A stretch of 64,000 nucleotides of DNA from Salvia splendens (taxonomy: Eukaryota; Streptophyta; Magnoliopsida; Lamiales; Lamiaceae), in contig NC_056042.1 in NCBI RefSeq assembly GCF_004379255.2, positions 14,245,901 through 14,309,900 on the forward strand, in the 5' to 3' direction. The notes beneath the pieces were generated by a model, which worked only from the letters and a program-made list of their open reading frames with translations, was not told the DNA's origin and did not search any database. The stretch's first letter is position 1. The number at the start of each line of letters is the position of its first letter. The translations under genes were made by a program, and so were the position numbers. Positions 35,148-45,868 of this stretch are shown here, piece by piece.

Positions 35148-36429
35148 AACTGCTCACACTTAAACCATGCTTGTCCTCAAGTATGAAAGACAAGAAAATA
35201 GGAATAAGGCGAATTTCAATGCATGGTTACCAAGTAAAACTTTAAAAAAAATGAAAACAAAACAAACTCCTAGACCTAAGCAACTACGGACTTAGAAAAG
35301 AAAATAACACAAAGAACAGAAACACAACAAAACAAACAAGCATGAACTAGTTTCGAATTTTTAAGCTACTATCCCCACAAGTTTAAGTTCAATCTGATCG
35401 ATTACAGTCTTCAAATCTTCCCCCTTCCTTCGTCTGCCTAAACGGTCTGTCAGTTAGTCAAGATAGCCTATTGATTTCCCATCTGTTAGGTTCGCTCGAT
35501 CACTCATTCCTCACCAGGGATGTTAGGATCAAAAACGCTCTAAAGTTAGAGTTATACCACTGATGCGTCGGGTTATGAGAGTTTTCTCCCTATTCTTCCT
35601 CCTTTCCTATGAATTTCCCTGGGCCAGGCTACGATTTTTTTTTCTTCCTCATTTTTCTGTATTACAACCCCTTTCCCCTGGACTTCGTCTAGCTTATTCC
35701 TCCTATTTTTTTTCCCTGGACTTCGTTCAGCTTATACCTCCGGTTTCTGGACTTCGTCCAGCTTATTCCTCCTTAACCCATTTTTTTTCTCCTTCATACT
35801 CTACTCCCTAAGCATCAAGTGATAGCCCATTGTTTCATGTTAGCTCTAAAAGTGTTTAGGCTTATAACTCTCTTTATAGTAGGGCTGTACAGCTAGGTTA
35901 TCTAAGGCGTTTTCCATCGTCCTAACTTCATTCAGATCGCATTCGGCTTATTAAGGAAGAAAGTGTCAAAGTTGATCTGCTTTCTCTCTTCAATCACTCT
36001 TACTAAGGGGATCTTGCCTTATTATCTAGCTAGCTCATGCGAAGCACACATCCTAAGACACAAAAACGATACTTACTCCCCCCCCCTCCCGCTTCACTCA
36101 AGCTTGTCCCCAAGCCATCGTAGTGAAGGGGGGAAAAGGGAAGTACTAACAGCAGACTGATAAAGCAAACAACAACAAACACAAATACAGAGCAAAACTT
36201 CTCACACTTAGACCGAGCATCGGGCTAAGTGGGAGAAGGCGCAACAAACAAACTAAGGCATGCAAAAAAAAAAACAAAACACCCCCTTCTCACACTTAGA
36301 CCAAAAGTTGGGCTAAGTGTAAGAAAGGCAACACATATGTACAATTACAGAGCATGCTGGCATATATGAACACAAACAAAACGGAAAATAAAATAAAAAA
36401 AATAAGGGTTACTTGGCTCCGTGGGGGGT
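35148..36429 (-). other. Element II 3' noncoding region with hairpins and an internal polypurine tract
   Basis: Minus GAGGACAAGC...AAGTGTGAGCAG just before the 3' LTR is the degenerate PPT region. A stronger purine tract (GCGGGAGGGGGGGGGAG, minus, about 36092-36076) lies about 930 bp further in and is preceded by the related phrase GGGGACAAGC (36105-36115). Two stem-loops (36199-36243 and 36287-36331) and a three-copy 30-40 bp tandem repeat (35675-35772) are also present. No credible coding frame. Confidence 0.65.
35675..35772. repeat. Three-copy short tandem repeat in element II
   Basis: Units CTGGACTTCGTCTAGCTTAT, CTGGACTTCGTTCAGCTTAT and CTGGACTTCGTCCAGCTTAT begin at about 35677, 35716 and 35747, separated by T-rich spacers. 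Confidence 0.8.
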
Positions 36430-39162
36430 TCAATTCGGGGTCTGGCCCCCGCGAGGGCCAGACTTTGGTGGCGCTGTCTGGTGGGTCACCTTAGCTTTCT
36501 TTCTGGCTGGCAACTCCGGCTTCTCTTGTCGTTCTTCTGTCGGGCGGGGTACGGTTGTCTTCAATATCACGGGCCGAGAGGGAGATGGAGTAGCCTGGGG
36601 CATCGGGGCATGCGGTGGCTTCTGCACAGTCAAACTTCCTTGACCTGGCGTTGTAGAATCGCCGCTAGGCTTCGGAAGTTCCTTCGGTGTCTCTGGGAAC
36701 CTTGCTCTAAGCCACTTTGTCATTGCCATCATCAACTCAACACCTTCCGTCATATTTTCAGTACATCTGGTCGATGTCGCCACAAGATCAGACATGCGCC
36801 CCTTGAGGGTCACCATTTCCTCCCTAACCTTCCGAACTTCTACTCTTATTTCTTCCATCTCCGTTCGTACTCCGGCGACTTCCTTCCTCACTTTCTCAGC
36901 CTCACTACTATCCTTCCCTTTACCCCGCAGGGACACAATTTCATTCCGAACCATCTTCATTTCTGACCTCATCCAACGAACCTCCTTTCGCACTTCCTCT
37001 ACTTCTATCCTGGCTCCTGCTTCCAAACCAGTAGTATTCTTCACTTCCACCACATCGAATTCCTGTTTCACCTGAGTCTCTGACTGCCCAACCTCGTAAA
37101 AGCATACTTCCCTTCCGCGTGCGATCAGCAACCCTTTATTGAAAAAATAATCCATGTTAAAAACCTCAGGGGGCGAACATGTCTTTACCTCTCGGCATGC
37201 CTTATGGATCTTCATGATCACATTCCTCTGCAGATAAGCTCCGAGCAAGTGGCACGTGTATAGGTGCCGGGAAGGATTTGCAGTCACTTGATGGCAGGCT
37301 TGGGCTATCCAGTAGCCCAAGTGAACTCTTACCCCCGTAGCCATGCACCATGTGAAGTACAGATCGGCGGTAGTCAGAGCGTTGTTGGCTGTGCCCATTA
37401 AATTGTAACTAATAAAAGTCTGGGCAAACCTCAGGACCCTATTTTCGATGTGGTGTGCCTTCGAAAAGCTTGTTTTAAACTGACCCACCCTCGGGTGAGT
37501 CAAGAACTCCCATGCGCTTTGCGCTTTGAATCCCGGCGTCATTTTCGGGGGACCAATCATCCTCTCGCTCCACAGGCCTTCATCGTCCTCCGTTCGCGTC
37601 TGCAAATCCATCCGCAAGGTCCATTCCCGGATGCTCATCGTATGTTCCTCACTGAAAAGTTTGAAATTAATGGAGTCGGCATCCAAATCGGTAGTGGACT
37701 CAAATCGAAAGGTGGAAAAGAATTCTCGGGCCAGGTCAATCGGAACCTCAGTAGTACTGTGCTTGAGCAACCAATCGAAGCCTATTGCGTCGATATAAGT
37801 CCGGAATTCATCGTTGCAAGCAATCGTTTTGAGCTCCGATGAGCTATACATCTTTCCGGACTTAGCGACCTTCCCCTCAGTACTCTTCTCCTTATAAATG
37901 GCCGTGCGCTTTGGGTCGTCAAACGTCCTCATTTCATCTAGCAAGCTGTTTGTTATCCACACTTCGGTTGGCTCAAAGTTGAATTCCTCTCCTTGTTCCT
38001 CTTCCGAGTCGCTGGACTCAGAAGGGCTCTCGGTTTCTGCGGCATATGGCACCTTAGCTGCCGGCGGAAGCGTGGATTCAGTAGAGTTCCCTCTCGCCTT
38101 CTTGGTCGAGGAAGGAGCAATTTGTTTCCCCTTCCTTTTCTTCTCAGCCGCTTGGCGACGTTTCTCCTCATCACTCTCCCCCCTGCCAGGTCTGGGAGAG
38201 TTCACCTGTTCAGATGCTGCGGTCTCTGGACCCAGCAATTCTTCCTCCGTCGGCTCCACAGTTTCATCAATCTCATCAATGAGGCTCCGGCGAGCCCGCC
38301 TCCTAGCATCTCCGGGGTTGACCGGCGAGTCGGTCTCCTCTGGGATCTCGGTCAGATCCACAATCAACTTCACCCCGGCGTCAGCGGGTTCCTGGCTAAT
38401 TTCAGAATCGAGGGCTTCTCCCTCCTTGGACAACAATGGGGTTGCCCCCGAGATGTAAACAGGGGTCTCTACCCCCTCAAATCCTTCTCCGACGTGGGCC
38501 TTAGTACCCACCGGTTTCTCAGGGGTATCCCCCTCCACATTTTGTTCAGAATTTAGGGCCTCGTCGCCCCCACCTTCACCAACTATAGGGGCTCTCCCCC
38601 CCACAGATTCTTCCAAAACAGGGGTTTCCCCCTCAGAAACACTAACATCAGCAACAGAAACTCTTACTTCCTCATACGGGTTCAGAACAACTTTCTCAAC
38701 ATATTCCTCACTAGCAAGTACGGGCTTCACCCCCTCAGTTGCAGAGTCTAATCTTGGTTCGCACATAGCCAACAATTCCAACCCTATGACCAAATCTGAG
38801 TCGTCTTCACGATTCCCTGCGGTGGTTAGTTCCGGGCTAGGGGTCGTGGATTCTTGAATGTCCTCCAGTTGTGTGGTGGTCTCCGGAGCAACTGTCTCCT
38901 CTGGTACGACAGTGGGTTCCGGAATGGCGATGGCTTCTTGAACGGTTTCAGGTTCGGCGACGGGTTCTGAGACGGTCTCCGGTTGTGGTACACTAGAAGA
39001 CGGAGCAGCTTGTACGGATTTACCCATTGCGGTTGCAAACATGGCGAATGCCTCCATCGCCTTCTCCGCACCCCCAAATTTCTGGAATAGCTCGGCCATA
39101 AACGCCGCCGCCCCAGAGTCGGCGGACCCTGAGGTGCTTCCGGTTCCTTGTTTGTTTTCCAT
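36430..39162 (-). CDS. 910-codon Athila ORF1-like protein of element II
   Basis: An intact frame starting MENKQGTGSTSGSADSG. Residues 1-440 are acidic and Pro/Glu/Thr-rich with repeated EETVAPET-like phrases and a basic patch (KKRKGKQIAPSSTKKARG, about 335-360). Residues about 450-655 form a compact domain (FRTYIDAIGFDWLLKH, MSIREWTLRM, RMIGPP, VLRFAQTFISYNL) that I associate with the 'putative plant transposon protein' and Athila ORF1 families. Residues about 710-790 show heptads typical of a coiled coil (VRKEVRWMRSEMKMVRNEI). The tail is Pro/Lys-rich. It lies where Athila elements carry an envelope-position gene, but I see no signal peptide or membrane segment, so it is not envelope-like. 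The function is unknown. Element I has a broken relative. Confidence 0.85.
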   Translation of the reverse strand: MENKQGTGSTSGSADSGAAAFMAELFQKFGGAEKAMEAFAMFATAMGKSVQAAPSSSVPQPETVSEPVAEPETVQEAIAIPEPTVVPEETVAPETTTQLEDIQESTTPSPELTTAGNREDDSDLVIGLELLAMCEPRLDSATEGVKPVLASEEYVEKVVLNPYEEVRVSVADVSVSEGETPVLEESVGGRAPIVGEGGGDEALNSEQNVEGDTPEKPVGTKAHVGEGFEGVETPVYISGATPLLSKEGEALDSEISQEPADAGVKLIVDLTEIPEETDSPVNPGDARRRARRSLIDEIDETVEPTEEELLGPETAASEQVNSPRPGRGESDEEKRRQAAEKKRKGKQIAPSSTKKARGNSTESTLPPAAKVPYAAETESPSESSDSEEEQGEEFNFEPTEVWITNSLLDEMRTFDDPKRTAIYKEKSTEGKVAKSGKMYSSSELKTIACNDEFRTYIDAIGFDWLLKHSTTEVPIDLAREFFSTFRFESTTDLDADSINFKLFSEEHTMSIREWTLRMDLQTRTEDDEGLWSERMIGPPKMTPGFKAQSAWEFLTHPRVGQFKTSFSKAHHIENRVLRFAQTFISYNLMGTANNALTTADLYFTWCMATGVRVHLGYWIAQACHQVTANPSRHLYTCHLLGAYLQRNVIMKIHKACREVKTCSPPEVFNMDYFFNKGLLIARGREVCFYEVGQSETQVKQEFDVVEVKNTTGLEAGARIEVEEVRKEVRWMRSEMKMVRNEIVSLRGKGKDSSEAEKVRKEVAGVRTEMEEIRVEVRKVREEMVTLKGRMSDLVATSTRCTENMTEGVELMMAMTKWLRARFPETPKELPKPSGDSTTPGQGSLTVQKPPHAPMPQATPSPSRPVILKTTVPRPTEERQEKPELPARKKAKVTHQTAPPKSGPRGGQTPN

Positions 39163-39762
39163 GGATGTTGTTTTGGGGAATTTTTGTAAAGAATTTGGGG
39201 CGGAATTAGCAAATTAGGGTTAGAGAGAGTAAAAGGGGAGAGGAAATTGGGGATTTTTGTGTTTGTGAATATTGGAGAGAGAATAGACAACGAGAAATAA
39301 AAAGGCAAAACGATTATAGTGTAGGCATGAGAGAGGACGTTTTGGCAGGCGGTTGCAGGTGATGACGCTTGCGACCGTACGCCTCCCCATAAAGTGCCTT
39401 TTGAAATCCGAACCGGTGCCAACTCCCTCCAAAATTTGTACTCCACAACTCCTTACCCTTGTGAATTCCTTCTGCAAAATCGCACTTAGAGAAAAACATT
39501 AAACTAAAAATTGAAACGCCAGACTCCCCGGGTCTAGGGTATGACAGTATCAAAAACATTCCTTAAGGAGTCTGGTATTTCGAAAATATTTTTGGAAGAT
39601 TATTTTTTCTTATTTGTTTGGGTTTTTCTTGATTTAAAGAAGGCGATTGAATATTTACAATTTATGTTCAAGTGTTCTCAAGATTCCCTAGGTCAGGTCA
39701 TGCTAAAACTTCTTGGATGCTGGACCTAGGAAATTTCTAAGAACACTCACTTCCCAGATCTA
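39163..39762. other. Element II spacer between pol and the 910-codon frame
   Basis: AT-rich, no coding frame. It may carry the promoter or splice acceptor for the downstream frame, but no clear motif was identified. Confidence 0.4.
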
Positions 39763-42351
39763 TTAGGCGATATCATGGAGTGCGCGTAGTGGCATTTCGT
39801 CCACTACACACATCTCCGAGCTATCCCTAAATACCTTTACCCTATGACCGTTAACAAGAAAAGGAGTAGAGTTTGAAGAACTTCCCTGGATTTCTACAGC
39901 TCCATTTGCACGCAGACTCACAACAGTGTATGGCCCAATCCATTTGGACTTTAACTTACCAGGCATTAGCTGGAGCCGAGATTGGAATAGAAGAACCTTC
40001 TGCCCGACTTGCAATTCCTTGACCCGGAGGTTCTTGTCATGCCAGAGTCTCGTTTTCTCTTTGTACCACATCGCCGATTCATATGACTCCAGCCTTAGCT
40101 CCTCCAACTCCTGCAGCTGCAATTTCCTCACTTCCTCGCAGGATTCGGGTCTCATGTTTATCTCCTTGACCACCCAATATGCTCGGTGTTCTACTCCCAC
40201 GGGCAAGTGACACATTTTGCCGAACACAAGCCTATATGGTGACATCCCAATAGGCGTCTTGTATGCCGTCCGGTAAGCCCATAGTGCGTCTCCAAGCCTC
40301 TTACTCCAGTCTTTCCTGGACGGATTAACCGTCTTTTCCAGTATCGCCTTTATTTCTCTGTTGGATATTTCCGCCTGGCCGTTGGATTGAGGATGATAAG
40401 GTGTAGACAGTCTGTGGTGGACACCATATTTTCTCATCAGAGCTTCAATAGTCCGGTTGCGGAAGTGCGTCCCATTGTCAGATATTATAGCTCTGGGCAC
40501 TCCGTACCTGTTGAAAATGTTAGCTCTAAGAAACTTTGCTACCTCCTTAGGTTCACACGAGGTGGTTGCTTTTGCCTCTATCCACTTTGACACATAATCC
40601 ACTGCCACAAGTATGTAAGTGTTCCCGTATGAAGATGGAAATGGACCCATGAAGTCCATCCCCCAAACATCGAAGATCTCACACACAATCACTGGAACTT
40701 GCGGCATCTCATCCCTCCTGGATATTCCCCTGGTCTGTTGACACCTCTCACAATTCTGACAAAACTCGAACGTATCCCTATGCAATGTAGGCCAGTAAAA
40801 ACCACTGTCTAACACCTTCCTTGCGGTCTTCCTAGCTCCAAAGTGACCTCCACAAGCTAGGGCATGGCAATGATTCAGCACATCCCTCTGTTCCCACTCC
40901 GGGATACACCTCCGGATTACTTGGTCGGCTCCCATTCGCCACAAATACGGGTCATCCCAGAAATAGTACTTGGCCTCGCTCTTCAATTTCATCTTCTGGG
41001 CCCGGGAGATTACTTGCGAACTGGGCACTTCTCCAGTGACTAAGTAATTCGCCAGGTCTGCGAACCATGACTCAGCGTTTTGATGGAATTTCCCTTTTTC
41101 GACATCCCCTGGACCTGTTAACTCCATAACCTCTTCCCAGCTGATAGGTCGAGGAATTTTTTTCACGTAGTACAAATGTTCCTCAGGGAATGCGTTCGGT
41201 ATTGCTTCCTCGGTCTCCCCTTGAAATATCCTGCTCAGATGATCGGCTACTTTATTTTCAGTTCCCTTTTTATCTCTAACTTCCCAATTGAATTCTTGCA
41301 AAAGCAACACCCAACGGATTAATCTCGGCTTGGATTCTTTCTTCGCCAGCAAGTACTTTATTGCAGCGTGATCAGTGAAGACTATCACCCTCGACCCAAG
41401 CAAATATGGTCGGAATTTTTCAAAAGAGTACACGACTGCCAACATTTCCTTCTCCGTGGTGTCATAGTTTTTCTGGGCCTGGTTGAGCGTTTTTGATACA
41501 TAGAAAATTACGTAACTTTTTCCGTCAACTCTTTGACCTAGCACCGCCCCTACTGCATAGTCACTCGCGTCGCACATTAATTCAAATGGCAAACTCCAAT
41601 CGGGTGCTCGGATAATGGGAGCCGATACTAGTCTATCTTTCAGTAGTTGAAAAGCCTTTTTGCACTCCTCATTGAAAACAAACTCAACATCATTGTGCAG
41701 CAAATGAGTGAGTGGCTGAGCAATCTTCGCAAAATCCTTTATGAATCTTCTATAAAATCCTGCGTGCCCTAGGAATCCTCTTACCTCCTTCTGGTTCGTC
41801 GGGTAAGGCAGTTTTGATATCACCTCAATCTTTGCCTGGTCTACCTGTATACCTTTTTCCGAGACTACGTGCCCTAGGACAATTCCCTCAGGGACCATAA
41901 AGTGGCATTTCTCGAAGTTCAAAACCAAATATTTTTCCTGGCACCTTCTCAATACTCTATCCAAACTAGCCAAACATGAGTCAAATGAATTCCCGTACAC
42001 AGTGAAGTCGTCCATAAAAATCTCGATGCAGTCCTCCAAAAGATCCGAGAAGATACTCATCATACACCGCTGAAAAGTGCCTGGCACATTGCACAGGCCA
42101 AACGGCATCCTCCTGTAAGCATACGTGCCGAAAGGACACGTGAAAGTTGTCTTCTCCTGGTCCTCGGGATCCACATAGATTTGAAAATACCCACTATACC
42201 CGTCTAGGAAACAGAAATATTGCTTGCCCGCCAGCCTTTCCAGCATCTGGTCAATGAGAGGTAGAGGGAAATGGTCTTTCTTGGTCGCTTCATTTAACTT
42301 CCTATAATCGATGCACATCCTCCACCCAGTGACTAGTCTGGTGGGCACCAA
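39763..42351 (-). CDS. Element II pol: reverse transcriptase, RNase H, integrase (862 codons)
   Basis: It is continuous with the gag-protease frame apart from one TAA at 42354-42352. [37 protein letters not shown] and the active site FMDD (residues 112-115). RNase H starts at MCDASDYA (Asp 261) and includes [11 protein letters not shown]. Integrase: an HHCC zinc region (about 495-545, ending CQNCERCQQ), then a D,D35E core with Asp 566 (GMDFMGPFP), Asp 625 (IISDNGTHF) and Glu 661 (SNGQAE), and a C-terminal domain with GPYTVV and [11 protein letters not shown]. No other stop or frameshift is present, so all catalytic residues are intact. The first Met is arbitrary; translation would have to read through the TAA or start internally. 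Confidence 0.93.
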   Translation of the reverse strand: MVPTRLVTGWRMCIDYRKLNEATKKDHFPLPLIDQMLERLAGKQYFCFLDGYSGYFQIYVDPEDQEKTTFTCPFGTYAYRRMPFGLCNVPGTFQRCMMSIFSDLLEDCIEIFMDDFTVYGNSFDSCLASLDRVLRRCQEKYLVLNFEKCHFMVPEGIVLGHVVSEKGIQVDQAKIEVISKLPYPTNQKEVRGFLGHAGFYRRFIKDFAKIAQPLTHLLHNDVEFVFNEECKKAFQLLKDRLVSAPIIRAPDWSLPFELMCDASDYAVGAVLGQRVDGKSYVIFYVSKTLNQAQKNYDTTEKEMLAVVYSFEKFRPYLLGSRVIVFTDHAAIKYLLAKKESKPRLIRWVLLLQEFNWEVRDKKGTENKVADHLSRIFQGETEEAIPNAFPEEHLYYVKKIPRPISWEEVMELTGPGDVEKGKFHQNAESWFADLANYLVTGEVPSSQVISRAQKMKLKSEAKYYFWDDPYLWRMGADQVIRRCIPEWEQRDVLNHCHALACGGHFGARKTARKVLDSGFYWPTLHRDTFEFCQNCERCQQTRGISRRDEMPQVPVIVCEIFDVWGMDFMGPFPSSYGNTYILVAVDYVSKWIEAKATTSCEPKEVAKFLRANIFNRYGVPRAIISDNGTHFRNRTIEALMRKYGVHHRLSTPYHPQSNGQAEISNREIKAILEKTVNPSRKDWSKRLGDALWAYRTAYKTPIGMSPYRLVFGKMCHLPVGVEHRAYWVVKEINMRPESCEEVRKLQLQELEELRLESYESAMWYKEKTRLWHDKNLRVKELQVGQKVLLFQSRLQLMPGKLKSKWIGPYTVVSLRANGAVEIQGSSSNSTPFLVNGHRVKVFRDSSEMCVVDEMPLRALHDIA

Positions 42352-45300
42352 TTAATTCTTGTCGTTCTTGACCACCTGTATTCCTGACTTCTTGGGTACC
42401 ATATGGACTGGACTCACCCATTCACTGTCTGGTATGGAATAAATGATTCCTAGGGAGAGTAGTTTCAATACTTCCTTCAGCACTTCCTCCCTCATGTTAG
42501 GATTCAATTTGCGTTGAGGATCTCTGCAGGCTTTTGCTCCTTCCTCTAAACGGATGTGATGCATGCACAAATCTGGACTAATTCCTACCAAGTCAGAGAG
42601 TGTCCACCCAATAGCCTTCTTGTTTCTTCGGATTACCTTCAGCAGTTCCTCTTCTTGTCCTTCAGTCAAGCTGCTGTTGATAATAACAGGGAAAGTTTCG
42701 TTCTCCTCTATATAAGCATACTTTAGGCCTGGTGGAAGTGTTTTCAGCTCTTTCTTGGGAACATCTTTTTCCTGGGGCAAGGGATTTTTCTCTGTTTCTT
42801 CCGTAGTCATTCCCTTCCTCGACCCAGCAGAACCTTCCACACTCGCCACATACGGTGTCTTTCTTGACCTAACTAGTTCCGGATTTGCACAGAATTCCAG
42901 AAATTCTTCAGCTAACTCCTCATCAGATAACTCACTTATGTTCATTGCTTGACACCAACTGGCTACCTCTCTATCAATGGCATGACTCATCTCGGAGTTC
43001 TCAATCTGTTCCTGCATTAATTCCGTCTCAAGGTATTCCTGGACCAAAGGGTTAATAACATCTATAGCATGCAGGTTTTCAACGTCAAGAGGTTTCTTCA
43101 TTGCCTCATCTATACTGAATGTATATTTCTCCCCATTATAATCAAGGCAAATTGTTCCATCAAAAACATCAATGATAGTTTTAGCGGTACGTAGGAAAGG
43201 TCTCCCTAAAAGTACTCCGCCCGACTCAGCAGACTCATTATCACTCATCTTAATCACATGGAAATCAGCAGGGTACAAGAAGTCATGTACCCTGACTATC
43301 ACATTCTCAAGCACCCCTTCAGGACAGATGCATGACCTATCCGCCAATTGAATCACAACTTTCGTATCTACCATGCCTACCCCAACTAACTTCTTGTATA
43401 TGGAAAGTGGTAACACGTTTATCGACGCACCTAAATCACACATAGCATGCTCGATTTTCACGTCACGAATAGAGATGGGTAAGGTGAACATACCTGGGTC
43501 ATTGCATTTTGAAGGCATCTTCCTCTTCTGAATTACTGCGGAGACATTCTCGCCTATCAGAATTTTCCCACTGGGCCTAGCCTTCCCAGCTATAAATTCC
43601 TTGATGAACTTGCTAAAGACTGGCATCTTCAGGGCCTGTAAAAATGGCAGATTGATTTCCAACTTCCCAAAAATGTCCATGAAGTCTACCGGTTCTTCCT
43701 TCTGTTTCTTGGCTTCCCCCCGACTTGGAAAAGGTTCCAGTCGCTTCCCTGCTCCGGTAGAACTTTCAGCTGATAACTCTCCAGTTTCTTTTCCCACTGC
43801 CTCATCTTCCAACTCCGGCTCTGGGTCGAGGAAGAATGGTTCGGTCGGTCTAGGCAATTGTTTCTCCAAATCTTTTTCCTCAAGATCATCCTTGACCAAG
43901 GGACTTCCTCCCTCCAAGTGTCTGGGTCTGGGAGTTGTATCCTCTTTCTTCTTGCCTTCTTTAGGATCTGTCCCCTCCTTTGTTCTCACCACCGGTCCCT
44001 CATATCCTTTCCCGGACCTCAAGGTAATCTGACTTATATTAGCTCTATCAGGTGGCCTTACTGAGGCCGGAATTTTTCCTTCGTTTCCCCGCATGTCACT
44101 CAAAGAAGTGGCTATTTGGGACAATTGCTTAGCCAGCATATCCATGGCTGCTTTCTGTTCTTGCTGAGCGTCTTGAAGCTTGTGCACTACGTCATTGTTC
44201 GATTGCAGGTTGTTTTGCATATGTTGCTGAGAACTGACGAGGTCGTGCACCATATCATCGATACTTTTTGGTGGTTTCGGGGGCTGACTGGGCCCTGGCC
44301 CTATACTCAGAGTTGGTCCACTCACTTGATTCTGACGAGCGTTTCCTTGACCGCCTGAAGAGTTATTGTATTGATTTCCTTGGCCCTGGTAATTGTTCTG
44401 AAAATTCCTTTGGTGTGGTGGTACATAAGAGTTCCCCTGATTGCTCTGATTTCTGTTTCCCCAGTTTGGGTGGTCTCCTTGGTTACGATTGATCCAGTTG
44501 CCCTGCCCTTCTTGATTCCTTCCTGACCAGTTACCTTGTCTTTCGGGCTGAGGTTCATTGTCAGTCCATCTGAAATTTGGATGGTTTCTCCAAGGCGCAT
44601 CTCTCTGTCTCCCTGGATTCCAGCTCCCATCGGGATTCCAACTTCCCATTGCATTGACCTGGGCCTGATAATCTCCTTCCTGGGTCCCGTAATATTGTCG
44701 CATTTGATTATCTCCTGGACCAGGAGATTTCTCCTTCCCTTGTGAAGCCAGTGGAATCGTCTTTTCAATCGCGTTCAAAAGAGCCTTCTCGAGCCTATCA
44801 ATCCTTGCTTCGACTTTGTCATCTTCTTGTTCTCTCACAGCATGCACCGATCCTCTTTTCACTGCATTCCTAGGGTTATCGTACGCCTTCTTAGCGTCAA
44901 TCAACTTCCCTAGGATCTCTCTTGCCTCACTTCCCCTTTTTCTTGTGAAATTTCCCCCACTCGAGGAGTTCATTAAGTCCTTTGACTCGGGAGTTGCTCC
45001 TTCGTAAAACAGAGAGTAGGTCTCTGCCTCTATCATTCGGTGATTCGGGCATGCATCCAACAACCCCTTAAATCTCGACCAATACTGACTCAACGATTCA
45101 TCGTAATCATGCTTACACTCTAGTATTTCTTTCTTAAGTGCATTCGTCTTGTTGGATGGGAAGAAATAATCTAAGAATTCTAACTTGAAGTCCCTCCACG
45201 TGCGGATAGAATCCGGAGGCAACCTCAATAGCCACGTATTAGCTTCCCCCTTCAAGGTAAACGGAATCGCTCGTAGGCGATAATCCTCTTCTGTTGCATC

Positions 45301-45774
45301 ATTCGGCCTCTTCTGAATACCACATAACTTACTGAATTCATTTAAGAACTCATACGGACACTCATTTCTACGCCCAGAGAACGTCGGCAAGATGCCGAGT
45401 ACGTTTGTCTTGATCTCGATAGTCCTCTGGCGTGGATTCATCACTATAGCTTGAGCTGGTTCTCCATCTAAATGGGCAGTGAGAGAGCCGATTTCTGGAT
45501 CTGGGTCTACCACCTGCGCCATGACTACTTTCTCTTCTTCCCCTGTTTCTGACTCTGTTTCTGATTCGGGTGGTGATTCTGGATCTTCGCGTCCTGATGA
45601 CGTCCAAGATTTGTCGCTAGTAAATTCACTCGGAAACGGGCCTCCCGTGGCGAACCCTGATCTGGTGGTCACAGTAGAGACTGTATCCTTAACTCGCCAA
45701 TCAAACTGGCCGTGTTTCCACCCAGACGAGTTGCTCCAGTAGGTAGACCTTGAGCCTCTGCTCATAAACTGCAA
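42352..45774 (-). CDS. Element II gag-protease polyprotein (1140 codons)
   Basis: The start is taken at MQFMSRGSRS; the second Met (residue 4) matches the start in element I. A Gag domain lies at about 110-290 (PFTLKGEANTWLL, FKLEFLDYFFPSNKTNAL, YWSRFKGLLDACPNHRM). An Asn/Gln/Trp-rich low-complexity region at about 390-490 ends VPPHQRNFQNN. A coiled segment is at about 515-570. An aspartic protease has its active-site motif DLGAS at 780-784, with LGRPFLRTA as the flap-side motif near 850. The frame runs on into the start of RT (KLLSLGIIYSI, SEWVSPVHMVPKKSG) and stops at TAA just before the conserved RT start. No CCHC zinc knuckle was seen. Confidence 0.93.
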   Translation of the reverse strand: MQFMSRGSRSTYWSNSSGWKHGQFDWRVKDTVSTVTTRSGFATGGPFPSEFTSDKSWTSSGREDPESPPESETESETGEEEKVVMAQVVDPDPEIGSLTAHLDGEPAQAIVMNPRQRTIEIKTNVLGILPTFSGRRNECPYEFLNEFSKLCGIQKRPNDATEEDYRLRAIPFTLKGEANTWLLRLPPDSIRTWRDFKLEFLDYFFPSNKTNALKKEILECKHDYDESLSQYWSRFKGLLDACPNHRMIEAETYSLFYEGATPESKDLMNSSSGGNFTRKRGSEAREILGKLIDAKKAYDNPRNAVKRGSVHAVREQEDDKVEARIDRLEKALLNAIEKTIPLASQGKEKSPGPGDNQMRQYYGTQEGDYQAQVNAMGSWNPDGSWNPGRQRDAPWRNHPNFRWTDNEPQPERQGNWSGRNQEGQGNWINRNQGDHPNWGNRNQSNQGNSYVPPHQRNFQNNYQGQGNQYNNSSGGQGNARQNQVSGPTLSIGPGPSQPPKPPKSIDDMVHDLVSSQQHMQNNLQSNNDVVHKLQDAQQEQKAAMDMLAKQLSQIATSLSDMRGNEGKIPASVRPPDRANISQITLRSGKGYEGPVVRTKEGTDPKEGKKKEDTTPRPRHLEGGSPLVKDDLEEKDLEKQLPRPTEPFFLDPEPELEDEAVGKETGELSAESSTGAGKRLEPFPSRGEAKKQKEEPVDFMDIFGKLEINLPFLQALKMPVFSKFIKEFIAGKARPSGKILIGENVSAVIQKRKMPSKCNDPGMFTLPISIRDVKIEHAMCDLGASINVLPLSIYKKLVGVGMVDTKVVIQLADRSCICPEGVLENVIVRVHDFLYPADFHVIKMSDNESAESGGVLLGRPFLRTAKTIIDVFDGTICLDYNGEKYTFSIDEAMKKPLDVENLHAIDVINPLVQEYLETELMQEQIENSEMSHAIDREVASWCQAMNISELSDEELAEEFLEFCANPELVRSRKTPYVASVEGSAGSRKGMTTEETEKNPLPQEKDVPKKELKTLPPGLKYAYIEENETFPVIINSSLTEGQEEELLKVIRRNKKAIGWTLSDLVGISPDLCMHHIRLEEGAKACRDPQRKLNPNMREEVLKEVLKLLSLGIIYSIPDSEWVSPVHMVPKKSGIQVVKNDKN

Positions 45775-45848
45775 ACAAAAGAGAAAGAAAACAAATCAAA
45801 ACTATTTACACCACAGACTCTGAACACTAACACTAAGCACGCCATCCA

Positions 45849-45866
45849 TCCCCGGCAACGGCGCCA
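45849..45866 (-). other. Primer binding site (tRNA-Asp), element II
   Basis: Minus TGGCGCCGTTGCCGGGGA, 2 nt from the 5' LTR, complementary to the 3' end of plant tRNA-Asp. Confidence 0.95.
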
Positions 45867-45868
45867 TT

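Noticed and set aside
36421..38556. Several plus-strand frames of 90-190 codons
   Set aside because: They lie opposite the 910-codon minus frame, have no family motifs, and are explained by its biased composition.
36430..39162. 910-codon frame as a retroviral-type envelope gene
   Set aside because: Its position fits, but there is no signal peptide, transmembrane segment or cysteine pattern; it is acidic with a coiled coil.
42352..42354. TAA as a programmed readthrough site
   Set aside because: The context TAA-TTG is not a recognised readthrough signal, and relatives have a sense codon as far as I know, so a mutation is simpler.
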